A stretch of DNA of 64,000 nucleotides from Pseudomonadota bacterium (GCA_021785515.1 JAJYEX010000006.1:134537-198536); one strand, 5' to 3'; shown: positions 24,311 through 34,126, counted from the first letter of the stretch. The notes: generated by a model not told the origin, from the sequence alone. Numbers and translations are program-made.

Positions 24311-27001
24311 ATGAATGAATTTAGGCCAATGGTGCTGGTGGACGGATCGTCTTACCTGTACCGGGCATTTCATGCCATGCCGAAGCTGACCAACTCCCGG
24401 GGCGAGCACACCGGGGCGGTCTACGGGGTGGCCAACATGCTGCGCAAGCTGTTATCGGACTATGAACCCGAGTACATAGCGGTCGTGTTTGACGCGCCCG
24501 GCAAAACCTTTCGCGACGCCATCTACGAGGAATATAAAGCCAACCGGCCGCCCATGCCGGCGGAGCTGAGCGCACAGATCGGACCGCTCTACGCCCTGGT
24601 ACGGGCCATGGGGCTGACACTGCTCCAGGTTGAGGGTGTCGAGGCTGACGACGTCATTGCCACGCTCGCCACCCAGGCAACCGATCGCGGCATGGACACG
24701 GTGATTTCTACCGGCGACAAGGACCTGGCACAGCTCGTGAGCGACCACGTAACCCTGATTGATACGATGACCGGCACAACGTATGACCGCGCCGGCGTTA
24801 TCGGCAAGTTTGGCGTACCCCCGGAGCGCATCGTGGATTATCTGGCCCTGGTGGGGGATTCAGTCGACAACATTCCCGGCGTGCCAAAGGTTGGGCCAAA
24901 GACTGCCACCCAGTGGCTGCAGCAGTACGGGTCACTGGACGCCATTGAGCAACACGCCGGTGAGATCGGCGGCAAGGCTGGAGAAAATCTGCGCGCCTCG
25001 TTCGAAACTGTGCGGCTATCGCAACGCCTGGCAACGGTGGACCGCCACGTCAAGCTCGATTTGGCTGTGCCCGATCTGCAGCGGCGCGAACCAGACGCGG
25101 CACAGCTGCGGCAACTGTACATGGATCTTGAATTCAGGAGCTGGCTGGCAAATCTTGGGGGAATAAACCGTACCTCCGAAGTCACGACCGGCAATGCCAG
25201 CTATGACACCATTCTCGAGCTGGCACAGCTGGATCGGTGGATAGAACGTCTGCGCGCCGCGCCGTTGTTCGCGGTTGACACCGAGACCACCGATCTTGAC
25301 GTCATGAATGCGGAGCTCGTCGGCCTGTCCTTCACCGACCACTGCGGCCAGGGTGCGTACGTGCCGATCGGACACACCGGACCGGGGACACCGACGCAAC
25401 TCGACCGCAAACTGGTGCTACAGAAACTAAAGAGCCTGTTTGAGGATGACAGCCGCAAGAAAGTGGGACAAAACCTGAAGTATGACCTGAGCATCCTATC
25501 CAACCACGGAATCGATCTGCGCGGGATCGAATTTGACACGATGCTTGAATCCTATGTGCTGGACAGTACCGGCTCGCGCCACGACATGGATAGCCTTGCG
25601 CTCAAATATCTCGGCTACAAGACCGTTACGTACGAGGACGTTACCGGAAAAGGCAAGAATCAGATCAACTTCAGCGAAGTTCCCTTAGACCGGGCAAGCC
25701 ACTACGCAGCCGAGGATGCGGACATTACCCTGCGCCTGCATGAGAGCCTGTGGCCGCGACTTCAGGAGTTGCCGTCCCTTGCAAAGCTTTTCCGGGAGAT
25801 TGAAATGCCGCTGGTTCCAGTGCTCTCCCGGATTGAGCGCCACGGCGTGCGGATCGACACGGATATGCTCCGGCGCCAGAGCGGCGAGCTGGCACACCGG
25901 CTGGCGGAGCTGGAACAGGAGGCATACCGGATCGCAGGCCAACCCTTCAATCTGGCGTCGCCACTACAGATCCAGGAAGTGCTTTTCAATCAGTTGAAGC
26001 TGCCCGTTCTGAAGAAAACTCCAAAAGGGCAGCCATCAACCGCCGAGGAAGTCCTGCAAGAGCTGTCGATTGACTATCCGCTGCCGCGCGTGATCCTGGA
26101 ATACCGGGGCATCGCCAAGCTGAAATCAACCTATACCGACAAGCTTCCGGACATGGTCAACCCGCGCACCGGGCGGGTACACACTTCTTACCACCAGGCG
26201 GTTGCTGCAACCGGCCGGCTGTCATCCTCCGACCCGAACCTGCAGAATATTCCGGTGCGCACCGCCGAGGGCCGCCGCATCCGCCAGGCTTTTGTTCCGG
26301 AGGACGGAAACCTGTTGCTGTCGGCAGACTATTCCCAGATCGAGTTGCGCATCATGGCGCATCTTTCCGGAGACCGGGGTCTGCTTGCAGCCTTCGAGCA
26401 GGGTTCGGATGTACACAGGGCCACTGCCGCCGAAGTCTTCGGCATGCCGCCGGAACAGGTTACCGACGAGATGCGCCGCAATGCCAAGGCAATCAACTTC
26501 GGTCTGATCTACGGCATGTCCGCGTTCGGGCTCGCGCAGCAGCTGCGGATCGACCGCGGCGCTGCTCAGGCCTACATCGATCTCTATTTCGCGCGCTATC
26601 CCGCGGTCAAGGAATTTATGGATCGCACGCGCGCCCAGGCGCATGCCACCGGTTATGTGGAAACCGTGTTTGGACGCAGGCTGTATCTGCCGGAGATCAA
26701 TACCGCCAACCAGGCGCGCCGGCAATACGCCGAGCGCACCGCGATCAACGCGCCCATGCAGGGGACGGCCGCTGATCTGATCAAGCTGGCGATGCTGGCA
26801 GTGGATGCCTGGATCCTCGATTCCGGAATCCGGGCACGGATGATCATGCAGGTGCATGACGAACTGGTCTTTGAGATTCCGGAAACGGAACTGGAAACGG
26901 TGAGTCACGAGATCCGCCGGCTTATGACCGGCGCGGCCCAATTCGCCGTTCCCCTGGTCGTGGATATTGGCAGCGGGCGCAATTGGGATCAGGCTCACTG
27001 A
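24311..27001 (+). CDS. polA: DNA polymerase I
   Basis: An 896-residue full-length enzyme. Residues 1-290 form the 5' nuclease (VLVDGSSYLYRAFHAM, GVEADDVIATLA, STGDKDLAQLV). Residues about 310-500 form the 3'-5' exonuclease with an intact metal site (FAVDTETTDL, then VGQNLKYDLSIL and HYAAEDADITLRL). The rest is the polymerase: DYSQIELRIMAHLSGD near 672, AKAINFGLIYGMSAFGLA and QVHDELVFEIP near 847. It fills gaps in repair and removes Okazaki primers. The start at 24311 has no clear ribosome site; a second ATG lies six codons in. A strong terminator follows at 27157-27193 inside the convergent yihA gene. Confidence 0.97.
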   Translation: MNEFRPMVLVDGSSYLYRAFHAMPKLTNSRGEHTGAVYGVANMLRKLLSDYEPEYIAVVFDAPGKTFRDAIYEEYKANRPPMPAELSAQIGPLYALVRAMGLTLLQVEGVEADDVIATLATQATDRGMDTVISTGDKDLAQLVSDHVTLIDTMTGTTYDRAGVIGKFGVPPERIVDYLALVGDSVDNIPGVPKVGPKTATQWLQQYGSLDAIEQHAGEIGGKAGENLRASFETVRLSQRLATVDRHVKLDLAVPDLQRREPDAAQLRQLYMDLEFRSWLANLGGINRTSEVTTGNASYDTILELAQLDRWIERLRAAPLFAVDTETTDLDVMNAELVGLSFTDHCGQGAYVPIGHTGPGTPTQLDRKLVLQKLKSLFEDDSRKKVGQNLKYDLSILSNHGIDLRGIEFDTMLESYVLDSTGSRHDMDSLALKYLGYKTVTYEDVTGKGKNQINFSEVPLDRASHYAAEDADITLRLHESLWPRLQELPSLAKLFREIEMPLVPVLSRIERHGVRIDTDMLRRQSGELAHRLAELEQEAYRIAGQPFNLASPLQIQEVLFNQLKLPVLKKTPKGQPSTAEEVLQELSIDYPLPRVILEYRGIAKLKSTYTDKLPDMVNPRTGRVHTSYHQAVAATGRLSSSDPNLQNIPVRTAEGRRIRQAFVPEDGNLLLSADYSQIELRIMAHLSGDRGLLAAFEQGSDVHRATAAEVFGMPPEQVTDEMRRNAKAINFGLIYGMSAFGLAQQLRIDRGAAQAYIDLYFARYPAVKEFMDRTRAQAHATGYVETVFGRRLYLPEINTANQARRQYAERTAINAPMQGTAADLIKLAMLAVDAWILDSGIRARMIMQVHDELVFEIPETELETVSHEIRRLMTGAAQFAVPLVVDIGSGRNWDQAH

Positions 27002-27094
27002 AGCACCTACCGGGTCTGGCTGGAATTATTTTTCCGGGCACTCTGGAACTTTCACCAGCAGCGGAAGTCTTTGGAGTATGGACGGTAATGCGTC

Positions 27095-27823
27095 CTACCC
27101 GCTCCTCCTCCCTGAGCGGGGAAAGTCCCGGACATTTTTCCGGGATTGCTTGTAAGCCCCGGACTCTCTCCCCTTGTTTCCGGGGTTTTTTTTGTCCTGT
27201 TCCCCGGCCACTCCCAGCCACTGCAACACCCGGACTTGGGCCTCATTCACCCCTTCGCGCGTGAGCGCAGAGAACAGCTGCACCGACACGACGAACCCGC
27301 CGTCGGCCGCCTCCAGCATCCTGCGCGTGGCCGCCAGCGCCTCGGCGGCTGCACCATGACTCAATTTGTCGCACTTGCTGAGCAGCAGATGGACCGGCAA
27401 CCCGGCGCTCTGGCACCAGTCCAGCATCTGCCGGTCAAGCGGTCCCAGCGGCTGCCGGACGTCAGCCACCATCACGACACCGCGCAGGCTGCGGCGTTCC
27501 CCGAAAAAGGCTGCAATGGACTGCTGCCAGCGCGCCCTCACCGCCGCGGGGACTTTCGCGTAGCCGTATCCGGGCAGATCCACCAGGCGGCGCGACGGGC
27601 CAACCCCGAAGAAATTGATCAGTCGGGTCCGGCCTGGAAGCTTGCTGGTGCGGGCCAGTGATCGACGACCGCAAATCGCATTGAGGGCACTGGATTTGCC
27701 CGCGTTCGAGCGTCCGGCAAACGCAACTTCGGTGCCATCGTCAGGCGGCAATTGTTCCGAGTTCTCGACACTCTGGAGAAACAACACCTCCGGAAAAAAT
27801 GTGCCCGGTATTTGCGCCGGCAA
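27095..27823 (-). CDS. yihA: Ribosome-biogenesis GTPase YihA/EngB
   Basis: A 242-residue small GTPase needed for large-subunit assembly in many bacteria. G1 is FAGRSNAGKSSALNAI, the switch region holds SKLPGRTRLINFF, G3 is VDLPGYGYAKVP and G4 is LLSKCDKLS. Residues 1-200 cover the normal protein. The last 35 residues (EQDKKNPGNKGRES onward) are a basic, low-complexity tail whose DNA also encodes the polA terminator on the other strand. The tail may be real or may only reflect a missing stop codon. It converges on polA, the arrangement usual in gammaproteobacteria. Confidence 0.92.
   Translation of the reverse strand: MPAQIPGTFFPEVLFLQSVENSEQLPPDDGTEVAFAGRSNAGKSSALNAICGRRSLARTSKLPGRTRLINFFGVGPSRRLVDLPGYGYAKVPAAVRARWQQSIAAFFGERRSLRGVVMVADVRQPLGPLDRQMLDWCQSAGLPVHLLLSKCDKLSHGAAAEALAATRRMLEAADGGFVVSVQLFSALTREGVNEAQVRVLQWLGVAGEQDKKNPGNKGRESGAYKQSRKNVRDFPRSGRRSG
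27157..27193 (+). terminator. Rho-independent terminator of polA
   Basis: CCCCGGA at 27157-27163 pairs with TCCGGGG at 27179-27185, followed by eight Ts. A second, smaller hairpin, CCCGGA/TCCGGG, lies just upstream at 27127-27144. Both are inside the 3' end of yihA. Confidence 0.85.
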
Positions 27824-28067
27824 ATTGACCTCCGTACAGGCTCTTGGTATGCAGGGGCACCGCTGGACTGGCTTAGTTGACCCAATTGGTGTGGATTAAT
27901 TGACCTAAGTTGTGTCGCGCCCTGTCCGCCCCACTTAAACTAGTGCGAGCGGCTCGCTCCGGGCAAGCCGCCGATATCCACAAGTGTACATTGCCGTAAG
28001 GGTTTCTGCCCAACCTGCCCCAATTGGGGGCTGTGGACGAACTATCGAAGAGGGGGACTATAGAGCT

Positions 28068-28676
28068 ATGCGCAAGCCAGTAACATTAGTTCTGGGTTTA
28101 TTCATCGCCGGGTCCATGGCCCCGGTCCATGCCGCGGGCAATGCCGCGGCCGGAAAGACGAAGTCGGTTGTCTGTCAGGGCTGTCACGGGACCGACGGAA
28201 ACAGCAGCAATCCAAGCTATCCGAAGCTTGCCGGGCAAAGCGCCAGCTACCTGGTCAAACAGCTGACTGATTTCAAGGATGGCAAACGCAGCAATCCGAT
28301 CATGTCAGGCATGGCCGCCCCTCTGTCGCCACAGGACCGGGCGGATGTCGCCGCCTACTTCGCGGCCCAGAAGCCGGTCCCGGGCACCGCCAACGCCAGC
28401 CCGGAAACGATCAAGCTCGGGGAACAGCTGTTCCGGGGAGGCAACCGCAAGTTCGGAATTTCGGCGTGCATGAGCTGCCACGGGCCGGCCGGCGCCGGAA
28501 TTCCGCCACGGTTCCCGCGCCTGGCCGGACAGTATGCAGGCTATGTCAAGGCACAGCTGATTGCCTTCAAGAACGGGCAGCGCACGAACGATGACCACAT
28601 CATGCAGAGCATCGCCTTCCGTATGTCACTGACCCAGATCGACGCGGTGGCGCAGTATATCCAGGGACTGCACTAG
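28068..28676 (+). CDS. Diheme cytochrome c4
   Basis: A 202-residue periplasmic cytochrome with a signal peptide (LVLGLFIAGSMAPVHAA) and two c-heme domains, each with CxxCH: CQGCHGTDGNSSNPSYPKLAGQS and CMSCHGPAGAGIPPRFPRLAGQ. The paired Y-x-x-x-Q-L segments and the two matching IMSG/IMQS-type methionine regions fit cytochrome c4, which carries electrons to terminal oxidases. The start MRKPVTLVL (28068) follows AGAGGGGGA. It is a frequent gammaproteobacterial neighbour of yihA/polA. A GC-rich hairpin lies about 20 bases after the stop. Confidence 0.93.
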   Translation: MRKPVTLVLGLFIAGSMAPVHAAGNAAAGKTKSVVCQGCHGTDGNSSNPSYPKLAGQSASYLVKQLTDFKDGKRSNPIMSGMAAPLSPQDRADVAAYFAAQKPVPGTANASPETIKLGEQLFRGGNRKFGISACMSCHGPAGAGIPPRFPRLAGQYAGYVKAQLIAFKNGQRTNDDHIMQSIAFRMSLTQIDAVAQYIQGLH

Positions 28677-28693
28677 CCCGCATTTTACTCGTA

Positions 28694-28722
28694 CCGCCCG
28701 GAACCGCTTGGGTTCTGGGCGG
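28694..28722 (+). terminator. Hairpin after cytochrome c4 (possible terminator)
   Basis: CCGCCCGGAACC pairs with GGTTCTGGGCGG around GCTTG, with one G-U wobble in a 12-bp stem. The following T run is poor, so termination would be weak or Rho-aided. Confidence 0.5.
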
Positions 28723-28835
28723 TTCTGCCCATGGGCGTCACCACTGCCCCGGCGCGCATCCCGGTACGGGTGTAGCCTGCTTTACCCCTCACTACTATCT
28801 ATTCTAAATCAATGGATTACAGAGAATGACGATCC

Positions 28836-28851
28836 TGGCACAGCTCTTGCT
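28836..28851 (+). promoter_or_regulatory. Sigma-54 (RpoN) promoter
   Basis: TGGCACAGCTCTTGCT matches the -24/-12 consensus TGGCACG-N4-TTGCW in every position except one, with exact spacing. Transcription would begin near 28863, about 70 bases before the small gene at 28935. No enhancer-binding site or activator gene was recognised close by. Confidence 0.8.
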
Positions 28852-28934
28852 GCTAAGTTCACCAAAGCCAGCGCATCCGGGCGCAGTCTGCGGGAGGACG
28901 GGCCCGGAAGCCAAATCGGACAGGAGTAGCCATC

Positions 28935-29171
28935 ATGCTAAGCTTCATTGTCAGCCTGGTAAACAGCTACGAACAGAACCATGGGGTGCGTCCCAACCTG
29001 GTGTACATGAACGAGACGCACTACAGCTATCTGCGCGAAGAACTTCCCGGGGTACGGGATCATGACGATGTCACCGCAATTCTCGGCGTCGACATCGCCT
29101 TGAGCGATGAAACCCTGCGTCCACATGTGGCGGCAGTGAAGTTTGGCGACGAATACATACTTTCAAGCTGA
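28935..29171 (+). CDS. Small protein of unknown function under a sigma-54 promoter
   Basis: The 78-residue soluble, acidic product begins MLSFIVSLVNSYEQNHGVRP and ends GDEYILSS. I do not recognise the family. There is no signal peptide, membrane helix or cysteine. It is well supported as a gene: GGAG is eight bases before the ATG, a near-perfect RpoN promoter is upstream, and a strong terminator is 60 bases downstream, making a monocistronic unit. RpoN control points to nitrogen, C1, stress or motility physiology, but the sequence does not say which. Confidence 0.78.
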   Translation: MLSFIVSLVNSYEQNHGVRPNLVYMNETHYSYLREELPGVRDHDDVTAILGVDIALSDETLRPHVAAVKFGDEYILSS

Positions 29172-29230
29172 GTCAGGGCAACAAGGGGAACAACAAATCC
29201 GGACCAGCATGTTGGGGTGTGGGCCTCAAA

Positions 29231-29265
29231 GGCCGAGGGATCAGATCAGCCCCCGGCCTTTTTTT
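29231..29265 (+). terminator. Rho-independent terminator
   Basis: GGCCGAGGG at 29231-29239 pairs with CCCCGGCC at 29251-29258 and is followed by seven Ts. The T run overlaps the stop codon of convergent hemL, so the hairpin may slow transcription from both sides. Confidence 0.82.
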
Positions 29266-30556
29266 ATTCGAGGCCACCAAAAACGGTAGCGGCAGCTTCT
29301 AGGGTTGCGGCAATATCAGCGTCGGTGTGGGCCGCGGACACGAAGCCCGCCTCGAATGCGGACGGCGCCAGGTAGACGCCCGCATCGAGCATCCCATGGA
29401 AGAAACGTCGGAAACGTTCGACATCGCAAGCCATCACCTGTGAAAAACGCGTAACCTGCTCTTCAACGGTGAAGAACAGGCCGAACATCCCTCCGACCGA
29501 CTGTGCCAGAAACGGAATTCCAGCAGCCCGCGCTCGCGTCTGTAACCCTTGGCAAAGCAAACGGGTCTTCCTGCCCAGCTCCTCGTGAAACCCCGGCTGT
29601 CCCAGGGCCTGTAGAGTGGCCAGCCCGGCAGCCATTGCCAGCGGATTGCCGGAAAGCGTACCGGCCTGGTAGACCGGACCATCCGGGGCAATCCGGTCCA
29701 TGATGTCCGCGCGACCACCGAAAGCACCCACCGGCAGTCCGCCGCCGATCACCTTGCCCAGCGTGGTCAGGTCTGGCCTGATGCCGTAGAGGGCCTGGGC
29801 ACCCCCCAACGCCACGCGGAAACCGGTCATGACCTCGTCAAAAATGAGCACCGCACCGCACCGATTACAGGCCTCGCGCAATTCCTCGAGAAAACCGGGT
29901 TCGGGCAACACACAGTTCATGTTGCCTGCCACGGGCTCGACGATCACGCATGCGATATCGTTACCGTGTTCGGCGAAGGTGCTATGCACCTGGTGGGTGT
30001 TATTGTATTCGAGCGTGAGGGTATGGCGCGCGAGCGCTGCCGGCACCCCCGGCGAGGTCGGCACCCCCAGCGTCAGCGCCCCGGAACCGGCCTTGACGAG
30101 AAGCGAGTCCGAGTGACCATGATAGCAGCCCTCGAACTTGATGATCTTGTCCCGACCGGTAAATCCGCGCGCCAGGCGTATGGCGCTCATGGTTGCCTCC
30201 GTACCGGAACTCACCATACGGACCTTTTCCACGGACGGAACAAGCGAGCAGACCAGCTCCGCCATTTCGGTTTCGATGCGGGTGGGAGCACCAAAACCTA
30301 AGCCGTTGGTAGCCGCCTTCTGCACCGCTGCTACGACCCGCGGATCGGCGTGCCCCAGTATCATCGGCCCCCAGGACCCTACATAGTCGATGTACCGCCG
30401 TCCGTCCTCATCCCACAGGCAGGCGCCCTGCCCGCGGGCAAAGAACACCGGGTCTCCACCCACGCCCCGGAAGGCGCGCACCGGCGAATTTACCCCTCCG
30501 GGTATGCGGTGACGCGCTTCCTGGAACAGGGTGCTGGATTTGCTGGGTTTGCTCAT
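29264..30556 (-). CDS. hemL: Glutamate-1-semialdehyde 2,1-aminomutase
   Basis: A 430-residue PLP enzyme that converts glutamate-1-semialdehyde to 5-aminolevulinate in the C5 route to heme. The PLP lysine is in [33 protein letters not shown] at the N terminus, [16 protein letters not shown] and CYHGHSD are diagnostic, and the length is normal. Its ATG overlaps the thiE stop by four bases, so it is the last gene of a hemH-thiD-thiE-hemL chain. That puts an early and the last heme step under shared translation. The 3' end abuts the terminator of the sigma-54 unit. Confidence 0.96.
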   Translation of the reverse strand: MSKPSKSSTLFQEARHRIPGGVNSPVRAFRGVGGDPVFFARGQGACLWDEDGRRYIDYVGSWGPMILGHADPRVVAAVQKAATNGLGFGAPTRIETEMAELVCSLVPSVEKVRMVSSGTEATMSAIRLARGFTGRDKIIKFEGCYHGHSDSLLVKAGSGALTLGVPTSPGVPAALARHTLTLEYNNTHQVHSTFAEHGNDIACVIVEPVAGNMNCVLPEPGFLEELREACNRCGAVLIFDEVMTGFRVALGGAQALYGIRPDLTTLGKVIGGGLPVGAFGGRADIMDRIAPDGPVYQAGTLSGNPLAMAAGLATLQALGQPGFHEELGRKTRLLCQGLQTRARAAGIPFLAQSVGGMFGLFFTVEEQVTRFSQVMACDVERFRRFFHGMLDAGVYLAPSAFEAGFVSAAHTDADIAATLEAAATVFGGLE

Positions 30557-31227
30557 TGGAGTCCATCACTGGGTTCGGGTCGCCGCCCCGAAAACAGCCG
30601 CGCATAGGCACGTGCCGCCGTGCGTACATCGGCCTCAGCGAAAACGCCGGTAATGACCGCCAACGCATCAGCACCCGATTCGATCAGGGGGGCGCCATTG
30701 TCGGGCTTAATACCCCCGATCGCAACCACGGCCACGTCGAGCTCTCTCTGCGCCCGGCGCAGCAGCTCCCTTCCGGCATGCACGGCCTGGGGTTTGGTAC
30801 AGGACGGATAGAAACTGCCGAAGGCAATGTAGGTCGCGCCAGCGCCAGCCGCGCGCACGGCAAGGTCGAATTCGTTGTAACAAGACACGCCGATGATCGC
30901 CTCCGCGCCCAGAACTGCGCGCGCATCCTCCGGATCTCCGTCATCGCGACCGAGGTGAACGCCTTGCGCGCCCACGTCGAGTGCGAGCCGAGGATGGTCG
31001 TTGACGATCAAAGGCACAGCGTGGCGTTCGCACAGCCGCGCAAGTTCCGCCGCGCGCCGGTAGCGTTCGTCGGCATCCGTCTGCTTGTCTCGATACTGGA
31101 CAATGCGTGCACCTCCTTCAAGCGCCTGCCCGACCGCCGAAGCGAGGTGCCGCGCACCGAGCAGGGCTCCGTCAGCAATGACATACAGACCGCGAACGGC
31201 GTGTCCTCGGTCGGATACCGCCGTCAT
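30553..31227 (-). CDS. thiE: Thiamine-phosphate synthase
   Basis: A 224-residue TIM-barrel enzyme that joins HMP-PP and thiazole phosphate to thiamine phosphate. Conserved blocks are [64 protein letters not shown] and [27 protein letters not shown] (31227) is chosen because its ATG overlaps the thiD stop. The 32 codons open upstream are thiD sequence in another frame. Both ends overlap neighbours by four bases. Confidence 0.95.
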   Translation of the reverse strand: MTAVSDRGHAVRGLYVIADGALLGARHLASAVGQALEGGARIVQYRDKQTDADERYRRAAELARLCERHAVPLIVNDHPRLALDVGAQGVHLGRDDGDPEDARAVLGAEAIIGVSCYNEFDLAVRAAGAGATYIAFGSFYPSCTKPQAVHAGRELLRRAQRELDVAVVAIGGIKPDNGAPLIESGADALAVITGVFAEADVRTAARAYARLFSGRRPEPSDGLQ

Positions 31228-32036
31228 GGCGTATCCTCCTCCGGCCCGGAACGTGCCCAATAGAGACGGTCCGGCAGATGCTGGCCCATGCCGAAACGCT
31301 GCCCGTGACTGATCGCATGCCATGTGAAATCCTGCGCTTCGGCAACCGCATCAACCGGATCGAAACCGTGGGCGAAAGTCGCTGCACACGCCGAGGCGAG
31401 GGTACAACCGGAGCCATGATAACTGCCAGGCAGCCGCTCCCATGTAAAGGTGTCCAACAGCCGGTGGTTACCGTACAGGCGATTGATGACCTTCGGGGTG
31501 TTTTCGTGAGTACCGGTAATGAGAACGAACTGGCATCCGTCCGACAGCAACTGCTGGGCACAGGCATCCAGCGTATCGGCATCCGGCGCCAGACGCCGGG
31601 CCTCAAGGCTGTTCGGCGTGATCAACGCCGCTTTGGGGATGAGCAGTGAGCGCAACGCATCCTCCAAGGGCTCCTCGGTCAGCACGTCGCCCCGGCCGGA
31701 TGCCATGACCGGGTCCACGATCAACGGAATCTCAGGATAGTCTTCCACGATCCCCGCTATTGCGGCGAGATTCGCCACACTGCCGAGCATGCCGGTTTTG
31801 AACGCCGCCACCGGCATGTCCTCGAGCACGGCGCGCGCCTGGGCGATTACCAGATCGGGATCGATCGAGCTGAACCGCTGCACGCCGACCGTGTCCTGGA
31901 CCGTGATGGCGGTGACAACCGGAGCCGGGTGGCAGCCCAGGCTGGTGAGGGCCTCGATATCGGCCTGCAGGCCAGCCCCGCCGGTTGCGTCGTTGCCGGC
32001 AAACACGAGGACCACTGGGAGGTGTGACGTAGTCAT
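31224..32036 (-). CDS. thiD: Hydroxymethylpyrimidine / phosphomethylpyrimidine kinase
   Basis: A 270-residue ribokinase-fold kinase that phosphorylates HMP twice for thiamine synthesis. VLVFAGNDATGGAGLQADIEAL is the substrate loop, VDPVMASGRGD is in the middle, and GSYHGSGCTLASACAA holds the anion hole and catalytic region. It overlaps hemH at its start and thiE at its end by four bases each. The neighbouring rubredoxin, thiE and hemL are a familiar gammaproteobacterial set. Confidence 0.95.
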   Translation of the reverse strand: MTTSHLPVVLVFAGNDATGGAGLQADIEALTSLGCHPAPVVTAITVQDTVGVQRFSSIDPDLVIAQARAVLEDMPVAAFKTGMLGSVANLAAIAGIVEDYPEIPLIVDPVMASGRGDVLTEEPLEDALRSLLIPKAALITPNSLEARRLAPDADTLDACAQQLLSDGCQFVLITGTHENTPKVINRLYGNHRLLDTFTWERLPGSYHGSGCTLASACAATFAHGFDPVDAVAEAQDFTWHAISHGQRFGMGQHLPDRLYWARSGPEEDTP

Positions 32037-33007
32037 AGCTGCTTGGCCTCCGCAAGGATGAGCTTTTCCAAAGCGCGGATCAAGAGCGGATCAGCATTGA
32101 GCGCCGGCGCTACCCGGTAGTGTTCTATGCCTGCGCCGACAGCAAGCCGGCGGTAGAGAATATCGAGCTCATAGAGCGTTTCGGTGTGGTCGGAAACGAA
32201 TGCTATCGGATAGACCAGCATCTGGCGCACTCCATCGCGGCCCTTTTCGCGAATGACATCTTCGGTATAGGGCTGCAGCCACTTGAGCGGGCCGACCCGG
32301 CTCTGGTAGCACAGTGTGACGTCCGGCCATGCAAGCTGGCGGCGCAGATCCTCGAAGGTGGAACGGATTTGTTGTTCGTACGGATCGCCGCGATCGACAA
32401 TTTTCTGTGGCAACCCGTGTGCCGAGAACAGCAGCGAAACGCGGGTCGGGTCGGGGTCCGGGAATCCGGAGACCTGGCTGCGGATGCTGCGGACGATGGC
32501 CTGCTGGTAGTCGGGCACGTCATGCCACTGGCGAACCAGAGCCGGGGCAATGCGATAGTCCTGGCGCCGGCATTCACGCATGAATTCGTTATAGGAACTT
32601 CCCGTCGTCGTGATGGAGTACTGCGGATAGAGCGGCAGGAGGATGACACGATGATAGCCTCGCTCCTTCAGCCGGGAAACGACCTCGGCGGCACGCGGAT
32701 TCCAGTAACGCATGCACACGAACACCTCGAAGGCGCCGTGGTCCCGCAGAACCTGCTGCAGCGCATCCGCCTGCTGCTGCGTATTATCCAGCAGCGGCGA
32801 ACGGCCGCCGATCGCCGCGTAGCCAACGCGGGCCGCCGGTCCGCGCCGGCGAGACAGGATGCGGGCAAAACTGCGCTGTGTCAGAAACGCCAGTGGCAAC
32901 CTGAATATGTCGGGATCGGAAAACAGGTTGTACAGAAACGGCTCGACCGCGTCGAGGGAATCGGGGCCACCCAGATTGAACAGCACTACGGCGGTCTTGG
33001 AATCCAT
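32033..33007 (-). CDS. hemH: Ferrochelatase
   Basis: A 324-residue enzyme that inserts Fe(II) into protoporphyrin IX. Signature segments are [68 protein letters not shown] (the metal-site histidine) and [13 protein letters not shown] (the conserved glutamate). [14 protein letters not shown] is the natural start; the frame is open 47 codons further but without homology. It is the first gene of the hemH-thiD-thiE-hemL chain and is divergent from rubredoxin. Placing hemH in front of thiDE-hemL is less usual than the rest. Confidence 0.95.
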   Translation of the reverse strand: MDSKTAVVLFNLGGPDSLDAVEPFLYNLFSDPDIFRLPLAFLTQRSFARILSRRRGPAARVGYAAIGGRSPLLDNTQQQADALQQVLRDHGAFEVFVCMRYWNPRAAEVVSRLKERGYHRVILLPLYPQYSITTTGSSYNEFMRECRRQDYRIAPALVRQWHDVPDYQQAIVRSIRSQVSGFPDPDPTRVSLLFSAHGLPQKIVDRGDPYEQQIRSTFEDLRRQLAWPDVTLCYQSRVGPLKWLQPYTEDVIREKGRDGVRQMLVYPIAFVSDHTETLYELDILYRRLAVGAGIEHYRVAPALNADPLLIRALEKLILAEAKQL

Positions 33008-33180
33008 GGTTCGGGTGCCGGGTAAAGTCCGAAGCGCATTGTAGCAAGGGCCGCCAAGGCATTTCACCCGTGGGCGAAACATGCCAGAATTTCGTATGCG
33101 GCAGTGGCGGGAGGTCTTGCGGTTGCTCCCATTCCAGCCAGCTGTCAAGCGGAAAGGGACGCGGCCCCTTGGGGAATGGC

Positions 33181-33345
33181 ATGAAGGCGTACATGTGCGT
33201 TATTTGCGGGTTTATTTACGACGAGGAAAAGGGGATTCCTGAACAGGGCATCCCGGCCGGGACTTTGTGGGCCGACCTTCCGGAAACCTGGAAGTGTCCG
33301 GACTGCGGGGCAACCAAAGAAGAATTTGAAATGATCGAGATATAA
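33181..33345 (+). CDS. Rubredoxin
   Basis: A 54-residue protein with the two Fe(Cys)4 pairs, [14 protein letters not shown] and [14 protein letters not shown], and the conserved aromatic LWADLPETW. It transfers single electrons, for example to alkane hydroxylases or in oxidative-stress defence. [11 protein letters not shown] is the start; the open frame upstream is longer but rubredoxins begin here. The stop is immediately followed by the start of the next gene, so the two are probably coupled. It is divergent from hemH. Confidence 0.95.
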   Translation: MKAYMCVICGFIYDEEKGIPEQGIPAGTLWADLPETWKCPDCGATKEEFEMIEI

Positions 33346-34074
33346 GTGCCGATCGGCCGCATTTCTGCCGAAATGGGTAGCCTTGACGTCAGCGGTGCGC
33401 ACCTGCGTTACACGCTGCGGCGCAGCAGCAGGCGCTCACGACTCTGCATCGAGGTCCTGCCGGGGGGCGAACTGCGGGTAGCGGCTCCCCTGTCAGCGCC
33501 GCGTGCCGACATTGAGGATTTTGTGCGCACCCATTGGCACTGGATTCGCCTCAAGCAGCTGGCGCTTAAGGAACACAGGCCCGCTGCCGGGGTATCGCTG
33601 GATGAAGGCGCGCGCCTGCCGCTGCTTGGCGGGACGCTTACCCTGCGGCACCAGCTGGGACAGGGGACTAGGCCAGGGGCGGTGCGCCGGGGCGAGGAGC
33701 TGTTCGTACAAGCCCTGACGGCCAACCAGGTACCCAAGCTGGTCATCGGCTGGTACCGGCGTGCGGCCTGTCAGCATATGTTGAACCGTGTGCGCTATTT
33801 CTCTGCGCTGGTCGGGCGCGCGCCGACGCGCTTGACGATACGTGGCCAGCGGACCCGCTGGGGGAGCTGTTCGGCACGGGGAACGGTCAGCATCAACTGG
33901 CGGCTGATGCAGGCGCCGGCCGAAGTCGCCGATTACGTTGTCGTCCATGAGTTGTGCCATTTGCTACATCCCAACCATTCGTTTCGTTTCTGGCAGGAGG
34001 TTGGACGCATATTGCCCGATTACGCCAGGTTGCGAAGCGACCTGCGGACGCTGGAAATGAATGTGGCATTCTAG
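33346..34074 (+). CDS. YgjP/DUF45-type zinc metallopeptidase
   Basis: The 242-residue product has the zinc motif VVVHELCHLLHPNHSFRFW near residue 205, preceded by RGQRTRWGSCSARGTVSINWRL, both hallmarks of the YgjP-like (WLM-related, DUF45) metallopeptidases. Targets are unknown in most bacteria. The frame begins with GTG directly after the rubredoxin stop; an ATG nine codons later (MGSLDVSG) is an alternative. Transcription with rubredoxin is likely because there is no gap. Confidence 0.85.
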   Translation: MPIGRISAEMGSLDVSGAHLRYTLRRSSRRSRLCIEVLPGGELRVAAPLSAPRADIEDFVRTHWHWIRLKQLALKEHRPAAGVSLDEGARLPLLGGTLTLRHQLGQGTRPGAVRRGEELFVQALTANQVPKLVIGWYRRAACQHMLNRVRYFSALVGRAPTRLTIRGQRTRWGSCSARGTVSINWRLMQAPAEVADYVVVHELCHLLHPNHSFRFWQEVGRILPDYARLRSDLRTLEMNVAF

Positions 34075-34126
34075 TTGCGCGCCGGGCAGCGCAACTGTTC
34101 TGCCTGCATTTTACTGACTGGGGAGC

